From Paulinella micropora (taxonomy: Eukaryota > Cercozoa > Imbricatea > Euglyphida > Paulinellidae): a stretch of DNA of 64,000 nt. Below, piece after piece: positions 9,151 through 17,105 of this stretch (within the stretch, counting starts at the first letter, position 1; every line of letters begins with the position of its first letter). The notes below the pieces were generated by a model. The model saw only the letters and a program-made list of their open reading frames with translations, did no database searches and was not told the origin of the DNA. Made by a program: the position numbers and the translations under genes. Location: assembly GCA_019918135.1 (NCBI GenBank), contig WBZZ01004805.1:1-64000 (forward strand), in the 5' to 3' direction.

Positions 9151-9363
9151 ATGAGCCACCAACGAAACTTAATCGCACAAAATCCTGACGGCGAATTTAT
9201 AAATGTCAGTGCTGGATATGATGGAAACCTTGAAACAAATAATTCAAAAACCGCTTTTGGTGAAGCAGTAGTAGGTCAATTAACACCAGTATTACAAGAA
9301 ATCTTTCCATTAATACTAGGATATGGACAAAAACAGAAACAAAATCGTCTGTGTCATTTTTGA
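9151..9363 (+). CDS. Small hypothetical virion-block protein (70 aa)
   Basis: 70 residues from the ATG at 9151, with a candidate late motif immediately before it. The N-terminal half is polar (NPDGEFINVSAGYDGN) and the C-terminal half has a hydrophobic stretch (VLQEIFPLILGYG) that could be a short membrane-associated helix. It lies between the major capsid gene and a second structural gene, ending six bases before that gene's ATG. No family is recognised; a minor virion protein is the most likely reading from context. Confidence 0.5.
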   Translation: MSHQRNLIAQNPDGEFINVSAGYDGNLETNNSKTAFGEAVVGQLTPVLQEIFPLILGYGQKQKQNRLCHF

Positions 9364-9368
9364 ATAAT

Positions 9369-10382
9369 ATGGCTGAATTGAAAACAACTGCTAATGCTAC
9401 GGCAGATGCTGGATTAGTAAGTAAAAGGAGAATAAAATATAGAACTGGAATGGGTGTACTCGCCCGCTTTACTGCTATATGGACAACGGATGATACAAAA
9501 GATTACTATTCATTTATTGGAATAGGAAATGACCTTAACGATGGATTTTATTTTTACAAAAATCAAGCAGGAATGAATATCGCGCATTGTGCTGGAGGTG
9601 CTGTAGATTATATTGACCAAGTAGATTGGGACGACCCATGCAATGGGAATTTCGCTATGCCAGCCTTAGACTGGAGCAAAGGAAATGTATTTCAAATTCA
9701 ATTTCAGTATCTTGGGTTTGGTGCTATTAAGTTTTCAATTGAAAATCCAATAACAGGATTATTTCAATTAGTTCATATGATTGAGTATGCGAATGCTTAT
9801 TCTGGGGTAAGCCTGCGAAATACAACATTACCTTTTACGGCAGTCATGAGAAATGATGCAAAGACTGGAATACAAATGCTTAAAACAGCGAGTGCCAGTT
9901 TATTCATTGAAGGAACGAATACTATTAATACCAGCATAACAAACGAAGTGGAAGGAAGTAAAGCAGCAAACACCACTGAAAGTCCTATTATTAGTATAAG
10001 AAACAAAGCAACATTTGATGCTGGCGGTGCTAATTTGGCAAATTATTCAAATGTTTATCCCACTTTGATAAGTATTACAAATGAAGATACTAAGTCGAAT
10101 GTCGTCAGAATGGTATTAAATGGAACACTAACTGGAGCGGGTTTTGCAGATGTTGATTCTAAGTATTCAATTGTAGATACTGACACAAAGGCGAGTGCTA
10201 TTGCAAACGGAACAACAATTTTTAAACTATATGTAAATTCTCAATCAACTCAACAAATCAATCTTAGAAGTTATGATATATACCTACCACCGAGTGATGT
10301 ATTGACTTTTACACAGAAGTCTGTCTCTGCTGGTGGAGGAGGAAATATCAATATTATTGCTAACTTCATAGAAGACCAATAG
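9369..10382 (+). CDS. Virus structural protein of a widespread lectin-like type
   Basis: About 337 residues from the ATG at 9369. The first half carries the pattern YRTGMGVLARFTAIW, then FIGIGNDLNDGFYFYKNQAG, then GNVFQIQFQYLGFGAIKFSI and PITGLFQLVHMIEYANA. I know this pattern from structural proteins of large algal viruses, some phages and PLVs, usually drawn as a beta-sandwich (concanavalin-like) unit. The second half is Asn/Thr-rich and beta-like, ending in a glycine run and NIIANFIEDQ. A surface or fibre-associated role is likely. The family memory is approximate and the binding target is unknown. Confidence 0.65.
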   Translation: MAELKTTANATADAGLVSKRRIKYRTGMGVLARFTAIWTTDDTKDYYSFIGIGNDLNDGFYFYKNQAGMNIAHCAGGAVDYIDQVDWDDPCNGNFAMPALDWSKGNVFQIQFQYLGFGAIKFSIENPITGLFQLVHMIEYANAYSGVSLRNTTLPFTAVMRNDAKTGIQMLKTASASLFIEGTNTINTSITNEVEGSKAANTTESPIISIRNKATFDAGGANLANYSNVYPTLISITNEDTKSNVVRMVLNGTLTGAGFADVDSKYSIVDTDTKASAIANGTTIFKLYVNSQSTQQINLRSYDIYLPPSDVLTFTQKSVSAGGGGNINIIANFIEDQ

Positions 10383-10408
10383 ATATAGATATTTATAAGC
10401 ATCGCTTT

Positions 10409-10447
10409 CATTCGCTACGCTCATTTTCGCTTGCTCATAAACATCGT
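10409..10447. repeat. 39-base intergenic repeat, copy 2
   Basis: Matches 4728 to 4766 with one difference. It lies 27 bases after the stop of the structural gene and 44 bases before hairpin copy 3. Confidence 0.8.
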
Positions 10448-10490
10448 TCAAAAGTGAAGTAAATAATAAAAAAAATAATAAGCGGAAAGC

Positions 10491-10562
10491 GATTTTCGTA
10501 AAACACACGGGAGCGGGGTATCTCAAACAAGTTTGAGATTGGAGTGTGGATTTACGAATATC
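10491..10562. repeat. Nested hairpin, copy 3, between convergent genes
   Basis: The outer arms GATTTTCGTAAA (10491 to 10502) and TTTACGAATATC (10551 to 10562) pair in 11 of 12 positions. A middle CACAC/GTGTG step and a perfect inner stem ATCTCAAAC/GTTTGAGAT (10520 to 10539) are nested inside. It separates convergent genes, so it may end both transcripts. The outer arms resemble those at 4801 and 6655. Confidence 0.8.
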
Positions 10563-11007
10563 AGAGATATTTTTTTACCGCATCTTTGTTATTAAAATAA
10601 GGTTGTTGAATTAAATATTCAAGGTATGGTTTATCAATCTTAGCAACATCTTCAATTTTCATTTTTTTATACTTACCATATTGAAGAAAAATGTCTGCTT
10701 CGTGTTGTTGTTCTTCTTTCTTTGCAATTTCTACCCCTACATTAGCCTTTATTTCAGTAATCCCCGTTTCTTTTAAATCTGCAGTCGTAAAAGGAGTGCT
10801 CTGCTCTTCGTCCGTTATAGCCTCCAACGGAATTACTACTTTAACATTATCATCTATGTTGGAAATCCCAACATTGGGTTTATATTGCTCATAAAAAGAA
10901 ACAATGTCAGGCTTTGTCCATTTAATAGTGGGTTTCTTAACTTCGCTGTCAATGTTCCATTTTTCAATTTCATTCAAGTAGTCCTGCTTTGTGCTTAGGT
11001 CTGTCAT
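10561..11007 (-). CDS. ExoX-C-like domain protein, paralogue A
   Basis: 148 residues. The last 35 residues (YGKYKKMKIEDVAKIDKPYL onward) match the short ExoX-like C-terminal domain, whose hallmark is GKYKGK..EEVA..D..YL.WL, known as a tail on exonuclease X-type and other DNA-processing proteins. The N-terminal 110 residues are acidic and unassigned. The same domain occurs in the gene at 11732 to 12016 on the same strand, so the two are paralogues flanking the DUF3223/HNH-like gene. A role in DNA binding during replication is inferred from context only. A TAGTATAT-like motif lies just upstream. Confidence 0.6.
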   Translation of the reverse strand: MTDLSTKQDYLNEIEKWNIDSEVKKPTIKWTKPDIVSFYEQYKPNVGISNIDDNVKVVIPLEAITDEEQSTPFTTADLKETGITEIKANVGVEIAKKEEQQHEADIFLQYGKYKKMKIEDVAKIDKPYLEYLIQQPYFNNKDAVKKYL

Positions 11008-11008
11008 T

Positions 11009-11059
11009 GATATACTATTAATATTATTTTTTTATTAATTTTATTTAAGAGTATATAGT
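11009..11059. promoter_or_regulatory. Divergent early-type promoter region with TAGTATAT motifs
   Basis: The 50 bases between the divergent genes contain GATATACTA (minus-strand TAGTATATC) just before the left start and AGTATATAGT just before the right start. A further AGTATATACTATA lies before the minus-strand gene starting at 12016. The shared motif may be an early promoter of the element, distinct from TTAATAATATA near virion genes. Confidence 0.4.
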
Positions 11060-11731
11060 ATGTTGTATATACTAAGCGGAGTAATGTTTAAAACAAAGAA
11101 AGAAATAATAGTATATATAAGAAATATTGTCAGCAAATATAAGCACAATGAAAAGTTAAATGAAATTGATAGTAATTTTATTAAGGGTATTATAATTAAT
11201 CATCCTGATTATAAGACGAAATTTGAACATTTGATAAATTGTGAAATTGATGTTGAAAATAATGGATATGGTAGTAAGCACTTTCGTATAGGAGAAAAAG
11301 CATTTTCGTGGTATAATTGTATTAATTACATTGGGGTAAATAAAGAGAAACAAATGATGAGATACACCAAGACCAAATTTAATGATGCGTGTAGAAATAC
11401 TATAAAAAATCAAATAGAAGAATATTTAAATAGAATGGTAATAGACATTTTCATTGAGCCGAAATATATATGTGAAATAACAAAAGAAATACACGATAGA
11501 AAAAACGTTCATGTTGACCATCACTTTGAAAAAATAAAGTTTAAAGAAATTACAGACCGATATTTAGAAGAGAATAAACTAAATTATCGTAATGTAGAAA
11601 TAGAAGAAAGAGAAGACTTTAGGGAAATTCTAAAAGAGCCACACTATACACAATTTAACAATTTTCATAGAGAAAAAGCGATATTAAGAATAATTAAAAA
11701 AGAGATAAATTTAAAGGAGAATGTAGTGTGA
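11060..11731 (+). CDS. DUF3223-like domain joined to an HNH-like region
   Basis: 223 residues from ATG 11060; a second in-frame ATG at 11084 fits better if the AGTATATAGT motif is the promoter. Residues about 50 to 95 (HPDYKTKFEHLI, then SKHFRIGEKAFSWYNCINYI) resemble DUF3223, with its FSYKKCI-like signature. Residues about 140 to 170 (CEITKEIHDRKNVHVDHHFE) resemble an HNH-type nuclease core with a CxxT element and an HVDH motif. Such fusions occur in phages, giant viruses and plastid-related proteins. A structure-specific nuclease role is possible, but a second metal-binding Cys pair is not evident. Confidence 0.55.
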   Translation: MLYILSGVMFKTKKEIIVYIRNIVSKYKHNEKLNEIDSNFIKGIIINHPDYKTKFEHLINCEIDVENNGYGSKHFRIGEKAFSWYNCINYIGVNKEKQMMRYTKTKFNDACRNTIKNQIEEYLNRMVIDIFIEPKYICEITKEIHDRKNVHVDHHFEKIKFKEITDRYLEENKLNYRNVEIEEREDFREILKEPHYTQFNNFHREKAILRIIKKEINLKENVV

Positions 11732-12016
11732 TTATAGAATATATTTAACAATTTCTTTTTTGAGTTCTGGATAGTTTACCATCATCGGTTGCTTGTTCAA
11801 CCATATTAAGTATTGCTTGTCAAATACAGCGACATCAGCAACGGACTTCCCCTTATATTTTCCAATAGGTAGCAATCCTTGTTCTTGAAGTTTTTTACTT
11901 TCAGATTTATATTCATTTACATGACCATCAATGACTTGCTTGATATCATCCAAAGTAAATGTTTTATTATTGATAGAAAGTTTTTCAAATTTTTCCGCGA
12001 GAGACTTGAGAGACAT
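11732..12016 (-). CDS. ExoX-C-like domain protein, paralogue B
   Basis: 94 residues. The C-terminal half (IGKYKGKSVADVAVFDKQYL, then IWLNKQP) is a clear ExoX-like C-terminal domain, closer to the consensus than the paralogue at 10561. The N-terminal half is a short helical, charged segment (SLAEKFEKLSINNKTFTLDD). The stop codon abuts the stop of the converging DUF3223/HNH-like gene with no spacer. It may be an accessory DNA-binding factor of the replication block. Upstream is a TAGTATAT-type motif. Confidence 0.6.
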   Translation of the reverse strand: MSLKSLAEKFEKLSINNKTFTLDDIKQVIDGHVNEYKSESKKLQEQGLLPIGKYKGKSVADVAVFDKQYLIWLNKQPMMVNYPELKKEIVKYIL

Positions 12017-12090
12017 TAGTATATACTATAGGATATAAAAAATAAAAAATTAATTAATTAACTATTTATCGACTACACTCTCTCTCGTTT

Positions 12091-15014
12091 CTAATGTCTT
12101 TGATATCCTCGCGGAATGCTATCATTATCAGTATAGAAATCTCGTCCGCACCATCTCGTCTTATTTACAACTTTTACAACATTCTTTTGGTGTTGAATGC
12201 TAAAGTGTTCAATGTGTTGCTGTTTGCTGTTTCTGCTCGTGTGTATCTTCTTCATTATGAAGTCTCTTGTGTTTGTCAGGCTTTCGCCCTTGTCCATTAG
12301 TTCATATGAAGCAGGATTTAATTTCTTCAAGTCCAATCCTTTTCCTCTAAAGTGGAAATGTGTCTTGCCTTGCTCATCGCCTTTCTTAAATACTCCAACA
12401 TATACAATTTTGGTGCTACCCATATACCCCTTATTATCTTACCATCGCCCAAATCATCATTCATCCCTCCTATTGAAACATCTCTAAACCTTTTTATTTT
12501 TTCAATTTGTCGCACATGTGATTGAATGCTGTCCGTGTCTGTATAATAATAATCTTTGTCTGTGGTATTGTCTGGGTTAGCCTCGGTCATATACTTATAC
12601 ATAATTCGCCTGCTGTATGCTAATATAAAGGCTCCATAATGTGTGGGTTTCGTAATTTTTTCTTCCTTTTCTTTCTCGTCTCTAGGAATACCAGTGATTA
12701 GCCATAATTCTCCGTTTGATTCGTCAAACTTTTCAATATCGGTTATAACATTCTTCGCCCAAAATTTCCAATACTCGTGATTTTTTGTTATGTATTTACT
12801 CACAGAGTTAATTGGTCTTTGGATTGTCTTTCCGTATAAAGCATTCATAAACAACTTGGCGAGTAGATATTGCGGTGTGCCTTTCTTTGAGTTTTCTTTT
12901 TTCTTGAATAACTCTGAGACATATTCTTTAAATACTGGTTCTGCTTCTTCAGTGTAGTATCCGCGATTAATTTTAACTTCGTATCCAAGTTCTAACATAT
13001 CTTCAATATCAACACTCGTGAGCCATTGGTCTTTCATATCTTTTAGTTCCCACTTTAAGCATCCTTTGCTATCGCGGAATGGCACTCGCGGGTGTAAAAG
13101 GTTTTTTGGTGATATGTAATCAACATTATATATACCAAGTTTCCCCTTCATTTCTCCTTCGCACTCTTTTATTTCACCAGTCATAAATAATTCAAGCATT
13201 GCGGTTGGATAAAGTGAGACGACATCCGCATCAATAAGATAATCTACAATCTCATCAAACTTAATTTCGCCACTTAAGTATTTTTTGTATTGCTCTGAGA
13301 TAAACCTCCTTTTGCTTGGATAAGTTCTAGCACCATACACAGCCTTTCTAAAGTCTCTTTCTTGTTTTATGGTAGGTAATTGAATGATGTATTTTCCATC
13401 TATCCTCTTTTTCCATAAATTGAATGTAAGAGACGAAGTAGAGATAAAAGCGGTTAAGTTTGTTTTGTGCTCTTCGTATGTTTGTCTATTTAGTGTGTCG
13501 TGGAGTTCCTTAAGCCCCATAACATCTTTCTCTAAATATTCTAAACATTCTTTTTTGGTTTCTTCATCCATTTCTTCCCATCGTTTCGCTTTACTATGGT
13601 CAAAGTCTCCTTTTGAAACATTACAGCCCAAGGTTTCAAGGTTCTTTTTAAGGCTTCCTTCAGTGTGCTTGCACATATCCCAGAATTTTATGTTTTTGTA
13701 TTCCATTGAGATAATGGCTCCATTATTAATCAATGGAGTGTCTTTAATTTTTCTTTTGATAAATTCTTTTTGAAGGAAGTAGTGGTCAAACTTTGAACCA
13801 TTAAAGGCATTAACATATAATTTTGCTTTTGGTTTTCTTTTTGCTAAATCTTCAGCGAATTTAAAAATTATATCAAGAAGTTTTGGAATACAATCATCGC
13901 CAGCGACATATTTAAAACCAATATCTGCAATTGTATAGCCCGCTATGTATGGGGTGTGCAATTCGTATAGGTTTGTAAAAGTCTCAAGGTCATAATGAAA
14001 AACCTCATCTTGATTGTTATAATTCATTTCATCAAATCTAGTTAATAAAGACCTCACTTGTTTTTCTTTTTCTCTAAGTTTAGCCTTCGCATATGTAATC
14101 CTTTTATTATTGCAAGTGTGATTATTGAAATATTCCCTCAGACAATTGGGGCACTTATTTTTGTTTCTTTTTATAAAACTTATATAATGTCCTTTAAGAA
14201 GATAACAAAGCACATCCGCAGTAATTAAAGGGTCTTCAAAGTTTTTGAAAGTCTGTTTCGTTGTCGCATCAGTTATTTCAAAATACTTACCTTCAATACA
14301 ATATTTTTTTAATATTTCAAAAGCAACCGATAAAGGTATGTAAGAATTAGTTTCAAGTTTAAATTCTTTTCTAATATCATTACATACTTTTTTATTAAGT
14401 TTTGATTTACCCTTCAAAGGAAGGTTTAATATATTCTTGACAACATAGAAGAAACAATTATTATCCTTACTCCTTGGATTAATATGAATTCCTTCATCTG
14501 TTTTATTTTTCAAATCCTTTCCTGAAGAATTGCATCCGCCTCCGTCTTCTTGGACAATTTGAATATTTATGCATTGGATAATTCGTTCATATCCGTGAGC
14601 ACTGGCTTCAAGATTTTGTTCGTTGTATAGATATATATCACGAAATAGGTCGTCTATATCTTTCAACTTAACGGAATTGAAAGTTTTCCATTTGTAAAAC
14701 TTGCTGTCATCAACATCCGTTATATAACCAAACTTAATATGAATACTTGCTTCGTTTGTCATACCTCTGGTTTTAACATCTCTTACTGCTCTCATAATTA
14801 TTAGTTCAATCGCATCCATATCATAAAAGTTAATGTCAAGATTTCTAAAGGGGTATGAAAAGCCGTTTATACCTATGTTTCGTATTGGTCTTAGTTCAAC
14901 GAGTTTTACCTCTCGTCGTCCCGCCTCTCGTGTCTTTGTTTCACGTAAGTTCGCCCTTACCTTCGCTAGTTCTACATTTTCTTTTGTTGGTCTAGGTGGT
15001 AATGGTGGTGGCAT
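12091..15014 (-). CDS. polB: Protein-primed family B DNA polymerase region
   Basis: The start is MPPPLPPRPTKENVEL. The N-terminal 300 residues precede the exonuclease; they include DNNCFFYVVKNIL, which resembles a papain/OTU-like core, and a CPNCLREYFNNHTC zinc-finger-like element. Exonuclease motifs follow: YDLETF (Exo I), NAFNGSKFDHYF (Exo II) and YLEKDVMGL (Exo III). The polymerase motifs are DADVVSLYPTAM (A), KLFMNALYGKT (B) and YYTDTDSI (C). This is the protein-primed PolB type of Polintons, PLVs and adenoviruses, which copies linear DNA from a terminal protein. It is the main replication gene of the element. The region is nearly whole, with perhaps one break. Confidence 0.88.
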
Positions 15015-15205
15015 ATTTTACTTTTATATTAGCAGGAATATAAAAATATTGAAAATAATTAAATTGTTTTACCAATATATATATATCAATATATATAGTT
15101 ATCTTTAGATGGAAAATAGTTTTACATTTTTTCTGTTGCTTTTGCTTTTTCTTTTGCTTTCATTTTTTCATATTCTTCCAGTTTCCTGTTTCTTTCTTTA
15201 AGTTT

Positions 15206-15319
15206 TTATTTTCTCATTCTGTTTATTTCATCGCGATTTCTGTTATAATAAGCCATCGCTTTATCATTGTTTGCCTTTCGTCTATCTTCAAGTGTGAGAT
15301 ACTTCTTGTGTCTGCCCAT
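15206..15319 (-). CDS. Small basic protein (37 aa)
   Basis: A short frame from the ATG at 15319 (MGRHKKYLTLEDRRKANNDK) to a TAA at 15206. The sequence is basic with an AYYNRNRDEIN segment of the kind found in small DNA-binding or linker regions of protist and giant-virus proteins. It lies between PolB and the next minus-strand gene. Its function is unknown and it could be part of a longer, decayed gene. Confidence 0.35.
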   Translation of the reverse strand: MGRHKKYLTLEDRRKANNDKAMAYYNRNRDEINRMRK

Positions 15320-15368
15320 TGTATATTATAAGTAATATAATTTTACTCTTTAGATTGAAATTAATTAT

Positions 15369-15743
15369 TTATTTCGGTGCTCCACTTAATAGAAGTCCGT
15401 TAGGAGTTTCTTCAATATCCACAATAATATATTTTTTGTGAAATTTCCAATATTCAGAGTTTGATTTTACATATTTTTTAAATGGAGTTCTCTTATTCAA
15501 TTTTTCAATGGCCATAGCACATATTTTTAATTTATATAAGTCTTTCATATCTTTTTCTTCTTTATCTCTTATAATCTCGGCTTGTATTTTCCAACATTTG
15601 TATGCTTTGACATATCTATTATTCATTTCTTGTTTTGTAAATATTTTAATAGATAAGTCATCTGCTTTTGCTTCAGGAAAATGAGAGTTATATATTTCTT
15701 TCATCTCCTTGTCTGCTTGTTGAAGGATTGTTAATTCGCACAT
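15369..15743 (-). CDS. Small protein resembling a segment of the PolB palm
   Basis: 124 residues. The last 50 residues (KLNKRTPFKKYVKSNSEYWK onward) resemble the part of the neighbouring polymerase just after its motif B (RPINSVSKYITKNHEYWKFW). Both share the NxEYWKF core and the following VDIE/TDIE and GxP positions. The preceding LYKLKICAMAIEKLNKR stretch may correspond to motif B. The gene is therefore probably a partial duplicate or a detached relative of the polymerase. The N-terminal half is helical and unassigned. No polymerase activity is expected from so small a piece. Confidence 0.5.
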   Translation of the reverse strand: MCELTILQQADKEMKEIYNSHFPEAKADDLSIKIFTKQEMNNRYVKAYKCWKIQAEIIRDKEEKDMKDLYKLKICAMAIEKLNKRTPFKKYVKSNSEYWKFHKKYIIVDIEETPNGLLLSGAPK

Positions 15744-15782
15744 AATATATATATGTAATAATATTTATTTCTTTAAATCATT

Positions 15783-16040
15783 TTACATTTTATTTTTATA
15801 ATATCTTTCTATGTCATCATTTCTGCGACAAACACGTATAACTGGATAACCTCCAATCATTACCTCCTCTTTCTCGGCGAAGAAATCTCTATGAAAATCT
15901 GATTTTTCGTGTGTGTATTTGCTATATATTCCTATGGTCTTACCACATACACAAGTATATTTTTGTTTGCTTCTTTCTTTTCTATATTCTGCTCTCTTCT
16001 GTTTGCGGTCAATCATCATATAATAAATGATATTATACAT
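15783..16040 (-). CDS. Small zinc-finger-like protein
   Basis: Up to 85 residues; starts are possible at 16040 or at the tandem Met codons at about 16019. The core KYTCVCGKTIGIYSKYTHEK followed by SDFH carries a C-x-C pair and two His in an order like short single zinc fingers (C-x-C ... H ... H) that are common in PLV and giant-virus small proteins. The rest is basic (DRKQKRAEYRKERSKQ), so nucleic-acid binding is likely. It is the last gene before the right boundary of the element. Confidence 0.5.
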   Translation of the reverse strand: MYNIIYYMMIDRKQKRAEYRKERSKQKYTCVCGKTIGIYSKYTHEKSDFHRDFFAEKEEVMIGGYPVIRVCRRNDDIERYYKNKM

Positions 16041-16160
16041 TATGTAATAACTTTTAATAAAAATGTGTCATATATTTTTTCTGTTGCTTGTAGTAGCCGT
16101 TTTGAGTGCTTTTGGCCTTCTGTATTGATTACCTGTGTGATATGTCTAGAAGCCTTAATC

Positions 16161-16209
16161 GCAGTTAGTGTCGTGAATTTGAGGCACGAAAATTCATGAC
16201 ACGAACTGC
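16161..16209. repeat. Boundary hairpin between PLV and host sequence
   Basis: Arms GCAGTTAGTGTCGTGAATTT (16161 to 16180) and AAATTCATGACACGAACTGC (16190 to 16209) pair in 18 of 20 positions around a 9-base loop. A+T-rich sequence lies to the left and G+C-rich coding sequence starts 33 bases to the right. It may be a remnant of the element's terminal inverted repeat or telomere-like hairpin, or a host hairpin at the insertion site. Confidence 0.65.
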
Positions 16210-16241
16210 GGTATCATCTACTTGTGGGTTTGCAAGAATTC

Positions 16242-16979
16242 ATGGGATGCAAATCGTTCCTATCGGACCCATCCGACGCCGCATTCAATCTGCTGCGGGT
16301 TGGCGATAATAGCGTCATCAGGAGGCAACTCTACAACCGAACGACGGACAGGCTGCTCGGCGACTACTGGGATCACGTAATCGACTTCTTGGAGAAAACC
16401 TTTGGGGAAACCGCAATGAAGGAGCTAAAAAAGCACATTCGCAACAAATGCCTTGATGACGTAAACGGTGTTGACGACGGCGCAAGCAACGCGTGGATTG
16501 ATTACTTTGAGTTCCACGAACTAGGCATATATCCGGACTCCCTGCCTACAGGCTACAACCTGGGAGGAAAGGAGACGGAGATAGTCTTCCTGTACAAAGC
16601 GTATGTTTTGTCACTTGTCACCATGGACCTCGAGGATTACTCGCGCCATTCTCAATTTGACTCATGCTTGGCCTGGGAGTACGTCTGGGAGTATTTTCGG
16701 TTTCGGTACGCGACCCCCGTCGAAAGGGGTCGGAGCTTAGTCTTCTTATCTAGAGATTATTTCCTGTTTGCGGCAAACTTTTTGCTGCACTACACCGACT
16801 GCATCGGCTACAAACACGGGGTCACCACGATCTTACGCCAGCTTCCCGAGGTCAAAAAGCTTTGCGGCTCATGTTTCAGGTCAAAGGATGTATTGGCAAA
16901 AGTAGCAGAGGTGTATCCTGACGCTTTGGCACGCCTTATCACCAACGAACTGTATCCTACGAAAATACAGAGACAATAA
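16242..16979 (+). CDS. Hypothetical host protein (245 aa)
   Basis: Frame from the ATG at 16242 (MGCKSFLSDPSDAAFNLLRV) to a TAA followed at once by AATAAA-like sequence. It is mostly helical, with many aromatic residues (YFEFHELGIYPD, WEYVWEYFRFRY) and no membrane segment or known motif. The start MGC could allow N-myristoylation or palmitoylation, but this is speculative. It is the first G+C-rich gene after the PLV boundary, so the element may have landed in its promoter. No break is visible. The family is unknown. Confidence 0.6.
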   Translation: MGCKSFLSDPSDAAFNLLRVGDNSVIRRQLYNRTTDRLLGDYWDHVIDFLEKTFGETAMKELKKHIRNKCLDDVNGVDDGASNAWIDYFEFHELGIYPDSLPTGYNLGGKETEIVFLYKAYVLSLVTMDLEDYSRHSQFDSCLAWEYVWEYFRFRYATPVERGRSLVFLSRDYFLFAANFLLHYTDCIGYKHGVTTILRQLPEVKKLCGSCFRSKDVLAKVAEVYPDALARLITNELYPTKIQRQ

Positions 16980-16987
16980 AAAGTTAG

Positions 16988-17025
16988 ACCAAGTGTAAGG
17001 CTTTGTAAAACTTTAATAAAAAATA
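16988..17025 (+). terminator. Gene-end module R2 (CCAAGTGTAAGG ... AATAAA)
   Basis: The sequence CCAAGTGTAAGGCTTTGT followed by ACTTTAATAAAAAA stands right behind the stop of the gene at 16242. The same string in slightly altered form is dispersed through 18 to 47 kb. Here it is in its natural place as a polyadenylation region. Confidence 0.6.
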
Positions 17026-17105
17026 TGACAAGGGGAACATAAAGGAACGTGAAGGACGAGGGGGGGGGGTTGGAAAACAGTCGTTTACGTAGAGAACAGT
17101 TCTCA

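Larger units (their letters stand above)
1..16209. mobile_element. Polinton-like virus (PLV) element, left end outside the window
   Basis: An A+T-rich block with the gene set of a PLV/Polinton: double-jelly-roll major capsid protein, penton-like minor capsid protein, packaging ATPase, adenain-like protease and protein-primed family B polymerase. Virion genes run on the plus strand (230 to 10382) and replication genes mainly on the minus strand (10561 to 16040). No retrovirus-type integrase is seen, which points to a PLV rather than a classical Polinton, but the left part is missing. The right edge is placed at a hairpin (16161 to 16209), beyond which base composition changes abruptly to G+C-rich host sequence. 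The visible part looks nearly whole, with perhaps two breaks, so the insertion is probably young. Family assignment rests on gene content; no tree was made. Confidence 0.85.

Noticed and set aside
1-16209. A classical Polinton with integrase
   Set aside because: No integrase motifs are seen in the visible part; the missing left part could still hold one, so PLV is the safer name.
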